A stretch of DNA of 49,918 nucleotides from contig DASWHX010000144.1 in the NCBI GenBank assembly GCA_036397995.1, positions 1-49,918 on the forward strand, written 5' to 3'. Source of the stretch: DASWHX01 sp036397995. Its GTDB lineage: Bacteria; Bacteroidota; Bacteroidia; Cytophagales; Cyclobacteriaceae. A program made the position numbers and the translations under genes. Of this stretch, positions 1 to 8,180 are shown piece after piece. Below the pieces are notes generated by a model. It had not been told where the DNA came from. It saw only the letters and a list, made by a program, of their open reading frames with translations, and did no database searches. The first letter of the stretch is position 1. Each line of letters opens with the position of its first letter.

Positions 1-508
1 AAATTACTTTAAAAGCAATTAACGGAATTTCTATTTTAAGTATTTCAAAACTGTATAGAGTTACTTTTCTAGGCTGAATCGATTGCTTTTCTCCTTTCCG
101 GGCCTTCAGGTAAGCCCTTTTGCCTTCAACTTTTATGGCCGAAAATGCCGGTGGTATCTGGTCTACTGTGCCAACAAACTTTTTGGCAGTCTCAATAACT
201 GAATCAGGAGTAACATTTTTGCAATTGGATACGAATTTAACCGGAGTTTCAAGATCAAAGGAATCGGTTATTTGACCCAGAGTGAATTCACCTATGTACT
301 CTTTCTCCATTTCCTGAATCTCATTAATTTCCTTTGTCTTTTTTCCGGTGCAAAGAATAAGTAATCCAGTTGCCAGTGGATCAAGAGTGCCGGCATGTCC
401 TACCTTCCTGATTCCCAGACAATTTCTGATTTTCTTTACTACGTCGAAGGAAGTCCAGCCAGTGGGCTTGTCGATCAGAATGATTTTGTCTTGTTCTTCA
501 ACACTCAT
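1..508 (-). CDS. truB: tRNA pseudouridine(55) synthase TruB, 3' end missing
   Basis: Converts U55 of tRNA elongator T-loops to pseudouridine in the cytoplasm. The first 169 residues are present and the gene runs off the left edge of the window, so the C-terminal half and PUA-like end are not visible. The catalytic block HAGTLDPLATG lies at about residues 38-48, with the catalytic aspartate at residue 43; the N-terminal DKPxGWTSFDVV block is also typical. The ATG at 508 follows the uppP stop codon with no gap, so translation of the two genes is probably coupled. It is the last visible gene of the ftsX-DUF3098-uppP-truB run. Family assignment is secure; operon membership is inferred from spacing. 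Confidence 0.96.
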   Translation of the reverse strand, partial: MSVEEQDKIILIDKPTGWTSFDVVKKIRNCLGIRKVGHAGTLDPLATGLLILCTGKKTKEINEIQEMEKEYIGEFTLGQITDSFDLETPVKFVSNCKNVTPDSVIETAKKFVGTVDQIPPAFSAIKVEGKRAYLKARKGEKQSIQPRKVTLYSFEILKIEIPLIAFKVI

Positions 509-1297
509 CTAAAACCGGTAATGAAAAATCAAAGCGGACATCCCAAGAATGAAGCAGTAGATCGCAAAGTACAAAAGCTTCCCGCTTTTTACAATTGACA
601 GCATCCATTTGCATGCGATGTATCCTGAAATAAATGCCGCAATAAAACCTATTAGCAAAGGTTGAATTGAATAACCTTCTTCAAGCCACCCACCGGAAAA
701 TATTATTTTAGCATTTGCGCCGATAATTGGAAGAAGGACCATAAGAAATGAAAATCGTGCAGCTTCTTCTCTTGAAATACCTAATAACAATGCAGTTGAA
801 ATTGTGGCCCCTGATCTTGATATACCCGGCAATATTGCCACTACTTGAACCAAACCAATAATTATGGAGTGAAAATACCCTATCGGCTTTTCTCTTGATC
901 GGTTGAAATGGGCAAATACAAGAATGAGTCCGGTGATAAGGAGCATAATTCCAACAATCCCAATGTTACCAAAAAATAAAGCTTTGATTTCACTTTCAAA
1001 GACCAAGCCTACAATGGCGATGGGAATAGCGGAGATCAGCAATTTTATTAAATAGGAGGATTGCTCGTTGTTTCCCTTTAGCGAAATTCCTGAAAGAATG
1101 AACTTAATTTCCTTTCTGAAAACAACTATGGTACTGAGGACAGTTGCACCATGTAGAATCACCGTAAAAAGCAATTCATTTCCTGGATGCAGCCCAAACA
1201 AAGCCTGGCCAATTTCAAGATGACCGCTGCTGCTAATTGGAAGAAATTCAGTAAGTCCCTGAAGGACCCCAAGAATAAAGGCCTCAAAATTTGTCAT
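509..1297 (-). CDS. uppP: Undecaprenyl-diphosphatase UppP (BacA)
   Basis: Integral membrane phosphatase that recycles undecaprenyl diphosphate to the monophosphate lipid carrier used for peptidoglycan and other envelope polymers. The protein has 262 residues, usual for the family, and is mostly hydrophobic. Two active-site blocks are visible: QGLTEFLPISSSGH at residues 13-26, including the acidic (E/Q)xxxE element, and PGISRSG at residues 157-163. The ATG at 1297 directly abuts the stop of the DUF3098 gene. The order ftsX, DUF3098, uppP, truB is one I recall as common in Bacteroidota and ties division, carrier recycling and tRNA modification into one transcript. Overexpression of such proteins is known to give bacitracin tolerance. 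Confidence 0.97.
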   Translation of the reverse strand: MTNFEAFILGVLQGLTEFLPISSSGHLEIGQALFGLHPGNELLFTVILHGATVLSTIVVFRKEIKFILSGISLKGNNEQSSYLIKLLISAIPIAIVGLVFESEIKALFFGNIGIVGIMLLITGLILVFAHFNRSREKPIGYFHSIIIGLVQVVAILPGISRSGATISTALLLGISREEAARFSFLMVLLPIIGANAKIIFSGGWLEEGYSIQPLLIGFIAAFISGYIACKWMLSIVKSGKLLYFAIYCFILGMSALIFHYRF

Positions 1298-1507
1298 TTA
1301 TTTCCTGGGCCGGTAGAGGATAGCAAAGAATTCAAGCACAAATCCACTCATAACTACAAGAGGGCCAATAGTTAAGCCTAACACTCCAAATCCATGTGGA
1401 TCTTTATCGAGCGACATTATGGTAAATCCCAGTGCAATAGCTAAGATGCCTACGATCAATAGAATATAATTTATTCGCTGAAATGCTAAGTTTTCCTTTT
1501 TACTCAT
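1298..1507 (-). CDS. DUF3098 small membrane protein
   Basis: A 69-residue protein with two predicted membrane segments, about residues 13-32 and 43-63, separated by a short loop containing the GFTIMS and LGLTIGPLVV elements typical of the DUF3098 family. Function is unknown. It sits between ftsX and uppP with gaps of one and zero bases, a position the family occupies repeatedly in Bacteroidota, which suggests a role linked to the division or envelope machinery. That functional link is inference from position only. The ATG start at 1507 is well placed, and the end of the protein is basic (YRPRK), suggesting a cytoplasmic C-terminus. Confidence 0.9.
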   Translation of the reverse strand: MSKKENLAFQRINYILLIVGILAIALGFTIMSLDKDPHGFGVLGLTIGPLVVMSGFVLEFFAILYRPRK

Positions 1508-1508
1508 T

Positions 1509-2402
1509 TTAATAAAGTTCGTCTAAAGAGCGGTTCATATATTTTCTTGCAGCCCGCAAGGTACTAAAAAAACCCAGTACAATACCGGAGAGTATAAGGC
1601 TTCCAAGTAAGATCATAATCAGTCTCTGATCCCTTAATGCTACCAGCTCGTCTATTGTTTTGTATGAATAATTGAGCACAACCAGGATGGCAACTGAAGC
1701 AAAAACACCGCCCAGAAATCCATGGAAAGCAGATCGGAGAAGAAATGGTTTCAGAATGAATGCTTTCGTGGCTCCCACCAGTTGCATGCTTCTAATTAAG
1801 AATCTCTGAGAAAACAAGGCAAGTTTTATGGTATTTCCAATAAGTATAATCACTACCACAACCAGGATAAAAGTAAAGCCCACCAAGACAAGTCCAATCT
1901 TTGTTATATTCTGATTTATTGAAGAGATTAAATTATCAACATATTCTACTTCAAAAACCCCGGAAATGTTATTTATTTCTGACCTGATAGAATCCATTTT
2001 GAATTCCGATTGATATTTTTCATTCAGGTTTATGATAAATGCATCCCGAAGGGGATTCTCGCCCAGGAAGTCAAAATCTTCACCTGTGTTTTCAACAAAG
2101 TCCTTAGCGGCTTCTTCTTTTGAAATAAATCTTATCCGGGGTTCTCCGCTATTTGTTGCAACGAAATCCTGAGATGCGAGTGATTGCCTGATTGATATTT
2201 GCTGATTTTCCGAAAGATTCTTTCTGAGGTAAACCTGAATTTCAACATTCTCCCTGATGAGAGTAGCTAGTTTTTGAGAATGGATGATTAAAGATGCGAA
2301 TAATCCAAAAACAAAAAGAGCAAGGGTAATACTGAACACAACGCTTATATAGGGATAACTCCCCAGCTTTTTCTTCTTTTTTGTTTTGATTGGTTTTTCC
2401 AC
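1509..2402 (-). CDS. ftsX: Cell division protein FtsX
   Basis: Membrane subunit of the FtsEX complex, which couples divisome ATPase activity to activation of septal murein hydrolases. The 297-residue protein has the expected layout: a very basic N-terminal tail (KTKKKKK), a first membrane segment at about residues 18-42, an extracytoplasmic domain at about 43-165, then three more membrane segments with the GATKAFILKPFLLRS coupling loop. The reading frame opens with GTG at 2402 and no ATG lies nearby, so a GTG start is the best choice. ftsE is not in this window. It heads the run leading to uppP and truB; a 77-base gap separates it from the gene upstream. Confidence 0.95.
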   Translation of the reverse strand: MEKPIKTKKKKKLGSYPYISVVFSITLALFVFGLFASLIIHSQKLATLIRENVEIQVYLRKNLSENQQISIRQSLASQDFVATNSGEPRIRFISKEEAAKDFVENTGEDFDFLGENPLRDAFIINLNEKYQSEFKMDSIRSEINNISGVFEVEYVDNLISSINQNITKIGLVLVGFTFILVVVVIILIGNTIKLALFSQRFLIRSMQLVGATKAFILKPFLLRSAFHGFLGGVFASVAILVVLNYSYKTIDELVALRDQRLIMILLGSLILSGIVLGFFSTLRAARKYMNRSLDELY

Positions 2403-2479
2403 TTTAACCTATATATGCTCAAATTTAAGCTAAAGATAGATTTGGGCAGCAAATAAAGAAAAAAATTAAGATTTACCGG

Positions 2480-3295
2480 TTATTGGTTGTCTTTGATAGA
2501 CTTTAACCTGATGATAAGTCCTTCATTGGTTATTTCCTGAAGTGGAGTAATTTCCTTCTGTTCCCTATCAAGTTGATAGAATTTCTCTTTATAGGAGAAA
2601 AACAATTGTGACTCAGTGTCGTTTTTTATCTCCAAAATGTCATAGAGTTCCTCATTGAAATTTCCAAATAGGAAAAGTCTGTTACTAAGGAACTGGTAGT
2701 GGAAGTTGTATTGTGTTCCAATCTTCAACTCCACACTTATGCCCGCGCTTGCGGAGGGTGCATTTTCAAGAATATCATTTTCGGGAATAGAGATTTCTTC
2801 CCGCGTTTCCTCATCAGCAAATTCTTCAATTACATGAGGCGTTACTGGCGTTGGAGTAGTAACTGGTGTTGTCTTTTTGGTAGTTTCAGGAACTTCTTTT
2901 GAGGATTCTGCCTGGGCTTGATCAGGTTCATGAATAAGAGCGGGATGATCGAGTGAATCGAGCGGTATTTCATTTTGAGCTTCAGTAGTTACAGGACTTT
3001 CATTCCCGCTTCTTAATGCCCAATATCCTATAATTGAGACTCCGGTAATTATTGCTATGGATGTAATTAATTTGAAAATAGTTTGATCAAAGATACTGGT
3101 TGTAATAGAGATTGATTCCAGTTGTGCTTTAAGTTCAGCAACCCGTACTTCCTTTAATGCTTCATTTATATCCTCCTGAAATTCAAATTCCTTTTTAAGC
3201 TCCGGATCCTGGCTTACTGCCTCTTCAACATCCCTCATTTCAACCTCAGTCAGGGTTCTTTCAAAGTAGGCTTCTATTTTTTCCTTAATGTCCAT
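2480..3295 (-). CDS. Single-pass membrane protein, probable anti-sigma partner of the adjacent ECF factor
   Basis: A 271-residue protein with an acidic N-terminal cytoplasmic region (about residues 1-68) whose IEAYFERTLTEVE...VSQDPELKKEF pattern resembles N-terminal parts of Bacteroidota anti-sigma factors. One membrane segment follows at about residues 73-94, then a low-complexity linker rich in proline, threonine and glutamate (about 100-180) and a small extracytoplasmic C-terminal domain. No CHCC zinc motif is seen. The gene starts 7 bases after the sigma-factor gene, so co-transcription is very likely. Anti-sigma function is inferred from this pairing and topology. It could alternatively be an envelope sensor without direct sigma binding. 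Confidence 0.7.
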   Translation of the reverse strand: MDIKEKIEAYFERTLTEVEMRDVEEAVSQDPELKKEFEFQEDINEALKEVRVAELKAQLESISITTSIFDQTIFKLITSIAIITGVSIIGYWALRSGNESPVTTEAQNEIPLDSLDHPALIHEPDQAQAESSKEVPETTKKTTPVTTPTPVTPHVIEEFADEETREEISIPENDILENAPSASAGISVELKIGTQYNFHYQFLSNRLFLFGNFNEELYDILEIKNDTESQLFFSYKEKFYQLDREQKEITPLQEITNEGLIIRLKSIKDNQ

Positions 3296-3302
3296 TAACT
3301 AA

Positions 3303-3848
3303 TCAATCTAAAAAATCTTTTTCTGAATACTGTGATTTAACCAACTCATCAAGTTTCTTTTTGCATTTGTATTTTTTCGTTTTTGCTGTATCCGTGTTGG
3401 CAAAACCCAGTTTTGAAGCTATTTCAGTCATGGACATTTTTTCATAATAATAATAGGTAAGTACTTTACGGCAGGTATCACCGAGTTGGTTGATGCAATT
3501 TTTGATGATCCTGATTCTCTCAGCCCTGTCCATATCCATATCCATGTATTCAGGAGTATCTTTTTCTTCATTTGAAAGTCGCTTCTTTCTGTCAAGTTCT
3601 TTTCTCCAAAGGTTTAAACAAATACTATAAATATATGTACTGATTTTGGAAGTAAGGGTGAGGTTGCCGCTGGTTGCTTTCTGCCAAAATACTATTAACG
3701 CATCCTGATAAATATCCTTCGCCTCTTGTTCGCTACCGCTATTAGTGATGACTAACTTGGCCATCATCCGATAGTATTTTTTGTAAAGTTCTTCCAGAGC
3801 TTTTTCATCACCTCGGCAGATTCTTTCAAAAATCTCCTTTTCCTTCAT
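3303..3848 (-). CDS. ECF-type RNA polymerase sigma factor
   Basis: A 181-residue sigma-70 family protein of the extracytoplasmic-function group. Region 2 is recognisable around residues 20-90 (ALEELYKKYYRMM, then EAKDIYQDALIVFW, the core-binding and -10 recognition part). Region 4 is the helix-turn-helix near residues 115-165 (CRKVLTYYYYEKMSMTEIASKLG). It should direct polymerase to a small envelope-related regulon, with activity controlled by the membrane protein encoded just downstream. A TAATTTTG box on the minus strand at 3893-3900 may belong to its promoter. Specific target genes cannot be read from the window. Confidence 0.93.
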   Translation of the reverse strand: MKEKEIFERICRGDEKALEELYKKYYRMMAKLVITNSGSEQEAKDIYQDALIVFWQKATSGNLTLTSKISTYIYSICLNLWRKELDRKKRLSNEEKDTPEYMDMDMDRAERIRIIKNCINQLGDTCRKVLTYYYYEKMSMTEIASKLGFANTDTAKTKKYKCKKKLDELVKSQYSEKDFLD

Positions 3849-3995
3849 TCAGCTCTATGTTTTATACTATTGTCAAAAGATTGGTAACCCAGCAAAATTA
3901 TATATTTTGAGCTGATAAAGCAGGATAGAGACAAATTAATACCCGAATACTTGTCCGATTCCTGGAATTGCTTTTGAATAGACTTCTGCCGGCGC

Positions 3996-6203
3996 TTAGT
4001 TTGATTTTTTAAAGGATATTACTTCTTCTTCAGGCATATTAGGATTTAAGGTTGAAACCTGCTCAATCTTATCAGATTTAACCTCAGCTTTATCGTTGTG
4101 CTTCTTAACCGAAATATGCGGTGCGATAATAAGTGCGACAATAGAAGTTAATTTAATTAAGATGTTCATTGAAGGTCCTGAAGTATCCTTAAATGGGTCA
4201 CCAACGGTGTCGCCGGTAATGGATGCCTTGTGAGCTTCAGATCCTTTGTATTCCATCTTTCCATTTATTTCAACGCCCTTTTCAAATGATTTCTTTGCGT
4301 TATCCCATGCACCACCTGCATTATTCTGAAACATTCCCATCAGGACACCGGATACGGTGATTCCTGCCAGCAGACCTCCAAGCACTTCCGGGCCGAATGC
4401 AAATCCAACTAAGGTAGGTACTACAAGTGCCAGAGACCCGGGCAAGATCATTTCCCTTATGCTGGCTTTTGTGGATATGTCGACGCATTTTCCGTACTCC
4501 GGTTCCGCGGTTCCTTCCATAATACCTGGAATTTCTTTGAATTGCCTGCGAACTTCTTCTACCATTGCCATTGCTGCTCTTCCAACGGCCGCTATTGCCA
4601 GGGAAGAAAACAGAAAGGGAATCATAGCTCCGACAAAGAGGCCCGCCAGCACTTCAGCTTTGTAAATGTCAATAGAAGAAATCCCGGCCACTCCGCAAAA
4701 AGCTGCAAAGAGCGCAAGAGCAGTAAGCGCCGCGGAAGCTATCGCAAACCCTTTTCCAGTGGCAGCTGTAGTATTTCCAACTGCGTCCAGGATATCGGTT
4801 CGGCCACGCACCTCTTCAGGTAAACCACTCATTTCCGCGATGCCGCCTGCATTATCTGCAATAGGACCAAAAGCGTCTATCGCCAATTGCATTGCCGTAG
4901 TAGCCATCATCCCGGCAGCACTAATTGCAACACCATATAGACCGGCAAATTGATATGCAGTATAAATACCTGTTGCAAGAACAAGTATAGGGAGGAAAGT
5001 ACTTTGCATTCCTACTGCAAGTCCGGCAATGATATTAGTTGCATGTCCGGTGGAAGATTGTCTAACTATTGAGTTAACCGGTTTTTTGCCAATCGCCGTA
5101 TAATATTCGGTAATAATACTCATTAATGCGCCTACAATAAGGCCGACAAATATGGCCCAGAAGGTATCCATAGGGGTAAAAACTACTCCGCGAGTTGAAA
5201 GAGTTTCGGGGAGCATCCAGTTTACAAGGAAGAAAGATGCAATAACGGTGAGTATGATGGAAACCCAATTTCCCATATTAAGAGCATTTTGAACATTTCC
5301 ACCTTCCTTCACTCTTACGAGAGTTGCACCAATAATGGAGAAAATAAGGCCGAGGCCTGCAATAACCATTGGTAGCAGGACAGGAGCAATTCCTCCGAAG
5401 TTATCATTGGAAATAATTTCGCGGCCAAGTACCATAGTGGCCAGAATGGTGGCCACATAAGAACCAAAAAGGTCAGCACCCATACCTGCCACGTCACCTA
5501 CGTTGTCCCCAACATTATCGGCAATTGTCGCCGGATTTCTTGGATCATCTTCAGGAATTCCAGCTTCAACCTTTCCCACAAGGTCAGCGCCCACGTCAGC
5601 GGCTTTGGTATAAATACCACCACCCACCCTGGCAAATAGAGCAATGCTTTCAGCGCCCAGTGAAAAGCCGGCTAATACCTCGAGTGCTTTTTCCATTTCC
5701 AGCCCATTCACCCCTGCATTGAAGTTCAGGACATAAACATGATAAAAAATGATAAAGAGCGATCCGATGCCTATTACAGCCAGGCCAGCTACACCAAGTC
5801 CCATAACTGTACCTCCGGTAAATGAAACATTCAAGGCCCTGGACAAGCTGGTGCGGGCGGCCTGCGTTGTTCTAACGTTGGCTTTCGTTGCCACTTTCAT
5901 ACCAATGTATCCTGCAGTTGCAGAGAGAAATGCTCCAATGAGAAATGAAATGGCAATTACAGGGGAGGAGTTTTCTACTACTGTTCCGGAATAAGCCAGC
6001 AAAAGACCTACGATAATTGCAAAGTAGGATAAAACCTTCCATTCGGCCTTGAGGAATGCCATTGCGCCATCAGCAATATGTTTCGCCAGATCCTGCATCT
6101 TCTGGTCACCGGCATCCTGCTTTGAAACCCAGGCCGATTTGCCTATCATAAATAATATTCCAATTAATCCAAGAGCTGGAATTACATATATAAAGTTTTC
6201 CAT
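3996..6203 (-). CDS. hppA: K+-dependent ion-pumping membrane pyrophosphatase
   Basis: Hydrolyses cytosolic pyrophosphate and uses the energy to pump H+ or Na+ across the cytoplasmic membrane. The 735-residue polytopic protein carries the substrate-binding signature DVGADLVGKVE at residues 203-213 and the DNVGDNVGDVAG block at about 229-240. The determinant of potassium dependence is readable: GNTTAATGKG at residues 476-485 has alanine and glycine where K+-independent enzymes have lysine and threonine. It is therefore a K+-requiring type. Whether the pumped ion is Na+ or H+ cannot be settled by eye. A basic and acidic tail of about 35 residues follows the last membrane helix. Transcribed alone, downstream of the MarR gene. 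Confidence 0.96.
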   Translation of the reverse strand: MENFIYVIPALGLIGILFMIGKSAWVSKQDAGDQKMQDLAKHIADGAMAFLKAEWKVLSYFAIIVGLLLAYSGTVVENSSPVIAISFLIGAFLSATAGYIGMKVATKANVRTTQAARTSLSRALNVSFTGGTVMGLGVAGLAVIGIGSLFIIFYHVYVLNFNAGVNGLEMEKALEVLAGFSLGAESIALFARVGGGIYTKAADVGADLVGKVEAGIPEDDPRNPATIADNVGDNVGDVAGMGADLFGSYVATILATMVLGREIISNDNFGGIAPVLLPMVIAGLGLIFSIIGATLVRVKEGGNVQNALNMGNWVSIILTVIASFFLVNWMLPETLSTRGVVFTPMDTFWAIFVGLIVGALMSIITEYYTAIGKKPVNSIVRQSSTGHATNIIAGLAVGMQSTFLPILVLATGIYTAYQFAGLYGVAISAAGMMATTAMQLAIDAFGPIADNAGGIAEMSGLPEEVRGRTDILDAVGNTTAATGKGFAIASAALTALALFAAFCGVAGISSIDIYKAEVLAGLFVGAMIPFLFSSLAIAAVGRAAMAMVEEVRRQFKEIPGIMEGTAEPEYGKCVDISTKASIREMILPGSLALVVPTLVGFAFGPEVLGGLLAGITVSGVLMGMFQNNAGGAWDNAKKSFEKGVEINGKMEYKGSEAHKASITGDTVGDPFKDTSGPSMNILIKLTSIVALIIAPHISVKKHNDKAEVKSDKIEQVSTLNPNMPEEEVISFKKSN

Positions 6204-6289
6204 TTGTAATCAGGGCTTAAAAAACTTGCGCAAAGATAGATGATGATGTTTTATTTAAAAAACATCCGCGTAAAAAGTAAAATGCTCGC

Positions 6290-6739
6290 TCATTCACGAA
6301 TCTTATCCAGGAGTTTATTTAGAACCTTAATTTCTTTTGAATCCAGAGTCTTGAGAATTTCATCAAATTCCCGCACTTTATCATCAGTCTTCTTAAGCAG
6401 ATCAAGACCCTTTTTAGAAATTCGTAATGAAGCAGACCGTTTATCCACAGAATTAATTTCCCTGGTTATTAATTGCTTGTTTCTGAGCCTTTCCACAATT
6501 CTTGAGGCATCAGACATTTTGTCGAGCATTCGATCCTTTATCAGGTTGATAGTAGCCGGGTTCGGATACTGTCCTCTTAAAATCCGTAATACATTATACT
6601 GTTGCCGGGTAATCTGATGGTCTTTAAAAAAATAATTAATCTTGTTGATAAGATAATTGTGTGTATAAAGGATATTAATCAGAGCTTTTTGATAATCGCT
6701 GGTGAATGATCTTTGTTTTAGATCTTTCTCTAATTGCAT
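6290..6739 (-). CDS. MarR-family transcriptional regulator
   Basis: A 149-residue winged-helix protein of the MarR type, expected to bind palindromic operators as a dimer. The recognition helix and wing lie at about residues 62-105 (NPATINLIKDRMLDKMSDASRIVERLRNK, followed by the basic wing with SVDKRSASLRISKKG). N- and C-terminal helices provide dimerisation. It lies 86 bases upstream of hppA on the same strand, so it may share a transcript with or regulate the pyrophosphatase gene, but this is only positional inference. No ligand can be named. Start is the ATG at 6739. Confidence 0.9.
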   Translation of the reverse strand: MQLEKDLKQRSFTSDYQKALINILYTHNYLINKINYFFKDHQITRQQYNVLRILRGQYPNPATINLIKDRMLDKMSDASRIVERLRNKQLITREINSVDKRSASLRISKKGLDLLKKTDDKVREFDEILKTLDSKEIKVLNKLLDKIRE

Positions 6740-6787
6740 CTTGAAAAAACCTGCTTGGAATTCTTTTGCACAAAGATAGAGGTTCTC

Positions 6788-7483
6788 CTACTTACTATTT
6801 ATATAATTAAGGAATTCCCTTTTAGTATTTTCTTCGCTAAATTTTCCTTTGAAGATTGCCGTTCCTGTTTTGCTATTTGTATCACCAACTCCCCTCGAGG
6901 ATACACAAAGGTGATTAGCATCGATTACCACTCCAACATGAGGCGTCTTAAGAACTTGCATAAGTTCGTCCGCAATTTGAACTGTTAATCTTTCCTGAAC
7001 CTGGGGTCTTTTTGCAAAATACTGAACAATCCTGTTCATTTTAGAGAGACCAATAACCTTTCCCGTTGAAATATAAGCTACATGAGCTTTCCCAAAAATG
7101 GGAACAAAATGGTGTTCACAATGTGAGTAGAAAGTAATATCTTTCTCAACAACCATTTCATTGTAACCAAATTTATTCTCAAAAAGCCTGGCTTTTGGTT
7201 TATTCTCGGGATTCAATCCTGAAAATACTTCTTTGACATACATTTTAGCAACGCGATTAGGAGTTCCCTTCAAGGAGTCATCTGTCAGGTCTAATCCAAG
7301 TGTTTCCATGATCTCATGGAAATGATGGGCTATCTTTTTAATCTTGGCATCATCATCAATTGAAAAAGCATCATCTCTCATAGGTGTTTCAATGGAGGTG
7401 GCAACATGGTCATCCCCATATCTTTCAATATCTGATGCCGTATATGTACTGGGATTTAAAATAATTTCTTTTGGTCTCTTCAT
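6788..7483 (-). CDS. folE: GTP cyclohydrolase I
   Basis: Converts GTP to 7,8-dihydroneopterin triphosphate, the entry to folate, tetrahydrobiopterin and 7-deazaguanine pathways. Zinc ligands are visible at Cys122 and His125 (HCEHHFVP) and at Cys193 (HLCVSSRG); their 71-residue spacing equals that of the E. coli enzyme (Cys110/Cys181). The 231-residue length includes an N-terminal extension of about 45 residues, ordinary for this phylum. It begins 10 bases after the pyruvoyltetrahydropterin-synthase homologue and is presumably co-transcribed with it, which points to use of dihydroneopterin triphosphate by that enzyme. Confidence 0.97.
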   Translation of the reverse strand: MKRPKEIILNPSTYTASDIERYGDDHVATSIETPMRDDAFSIDDDAKIKKIAHHFHEIMETLGLDLTDDSLKGTPNRVAKMYVKEVFSGLNPENKPKARLFENKFGYNEMVVEKDITFYSHCEHHFVPIFGKAHVAYISTGKVIGLSKMNRIVQYFAKRPQVQERLTVQIADELMQVLKTPHVGVVIDANHLCVSSRGVGDTNSKTGTAIFKGKFSEENTKREFLNYINSK

Positions 7484-7493
7484 CTTTGTTTAT

Positions 7494-7901
7494 TTAAGCG
7501 GGATACTCCACATAATTTCTTTCAGTTTCGTAGAGTAAAACTTTTAATTCAAATTTCTTGTTGATTTTAGTTCTCAATAAATTCCAGATTGTTATTGCGA
7601 TATTCTCCGCCGTCGGATTGCAATTTTTGAATTCGGGAACGTCTAAATTTAGATTCTTGTGGTCAAATCTGCTAATTATTTCCGCTTTTACAATATCGCT
7701 TAATGCTTTCAGGTCAAAGACATACCCGGTTTCAGCATCGGGCTCACCGGTAAGCCGGACCACCAATTCATAATTATGTCCGTGCCAGTTTGGATTATTA
7801 CACTTGCCAAATACCTCCTGATTTCTTGTTTCTGACCAGGAAGGATTGTGAAGCCTGTGGGCCGCATTAAAATGTTCTTTTCTGTAAACTGATACTTTCA
7901 T
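7494..7901 (-). CDS. 6-pyruvoyl-tetrahydropterin synthase / QueD family enzyme
   Basis: Member of COG0720, acting on dihydroneopterin triphosphate from the adjacent folE product. The 135-residue protein shows zinc ligands at His15 (FNAAHRL) and at His40 and His42 (WHGHNY), a catalytic Cys34 (FGKCNNPNW), the FDHKNLN block and a C-terminal glutamate (LYETERNYVEY). The spacing CX5HGH and the FGKCNNPN context match animal-type PTPS, whereas classical QueD has CX3HGH. This favours 6-pyruvoyltetrahydropterin formation (tetrahydrobiopterin-like pterin) over queuosine precursor synthesis, but members of this family are promiscuous and I would not fix the product from sequence alone. Confidence 0.9.
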   Translation of the reverse strand: MKVSVYRKEHFNAAHRLHNPSWSETRNQEVFGKCNNPNWHGHNYELVVRLTGEPDAETGYVFDLKALSDIVKAEIISRFDHKNLNLDVPEFKNCNPTAENIAITIWNLLRTKINKKFELKVLLYETERNYVEYPA

Positions 7902-8010
7902 TGAAATAGTTTAACACCTCAGAAATGGGATACTGTTCTTGAAACGCAAATTTCCTGCTAATAATTCAAAAAGTTGCCTTTAAATCTTCAATTCCTCCTT
8001 TCGCGCGCTT

Positions 8011-8052
8011 CCAGTCAAGTTAAATAATTTTCCAGCCAAGCTAAGTAATTTA
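8011..8052. repeat. Tandem pair of imperfect 21-bp direct repeats
   Basis: Two adjacent 21-base units, 8011-8031 and 8032-8052, both with the pattern CCAGyCAAGyTAArTAATTTw and 17 of 21 identical positions. They lie in the 279-base region between the divergent pterin genes and the asparaginase gene. A period of 21 bases is two helical turns, so both copies would present the same face of DNA, as expected for tandem protein-binding sites. No binding protein can be named, and chance duplication is possible. Confidence 0.45.
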
Positions 8053-8137
8053 ATATGGTGCGCTAAATTATGACAATACGAAGTGTTTATGCCATTTTCA
8101 CAGGCTTGATTTGTGTCTTACAATAGTTTCAAATAGT

Positions 8138-8145
8138 TATATTTG
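8138..8145 (+). promoter_or_regulatory. Candidate Bacteroidota -7 box (TATATTTG)
   Basis: Matches the TAnnTTTG consensus for the major sigma factor of this phylum. It lies 35 bases before the ATG of the asparaginase gene. A TTTG at 8110-8113 could be the upstream element, but the gap of 24 bases is longer than the usual 19-20, so this is a tentative call. Confidence 0.4.
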
Positions 8146-8180
8146 GAATAATCAATTTATCCAAACAAAATAATTAAATC

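Noticed and set aside
4357..5994. Several long open frames on the plus strand and in other frames within hppA
   Set aside because: They lie entirely inside the pyrophosphatase gene, have no family character and are shadows of its codon bias.
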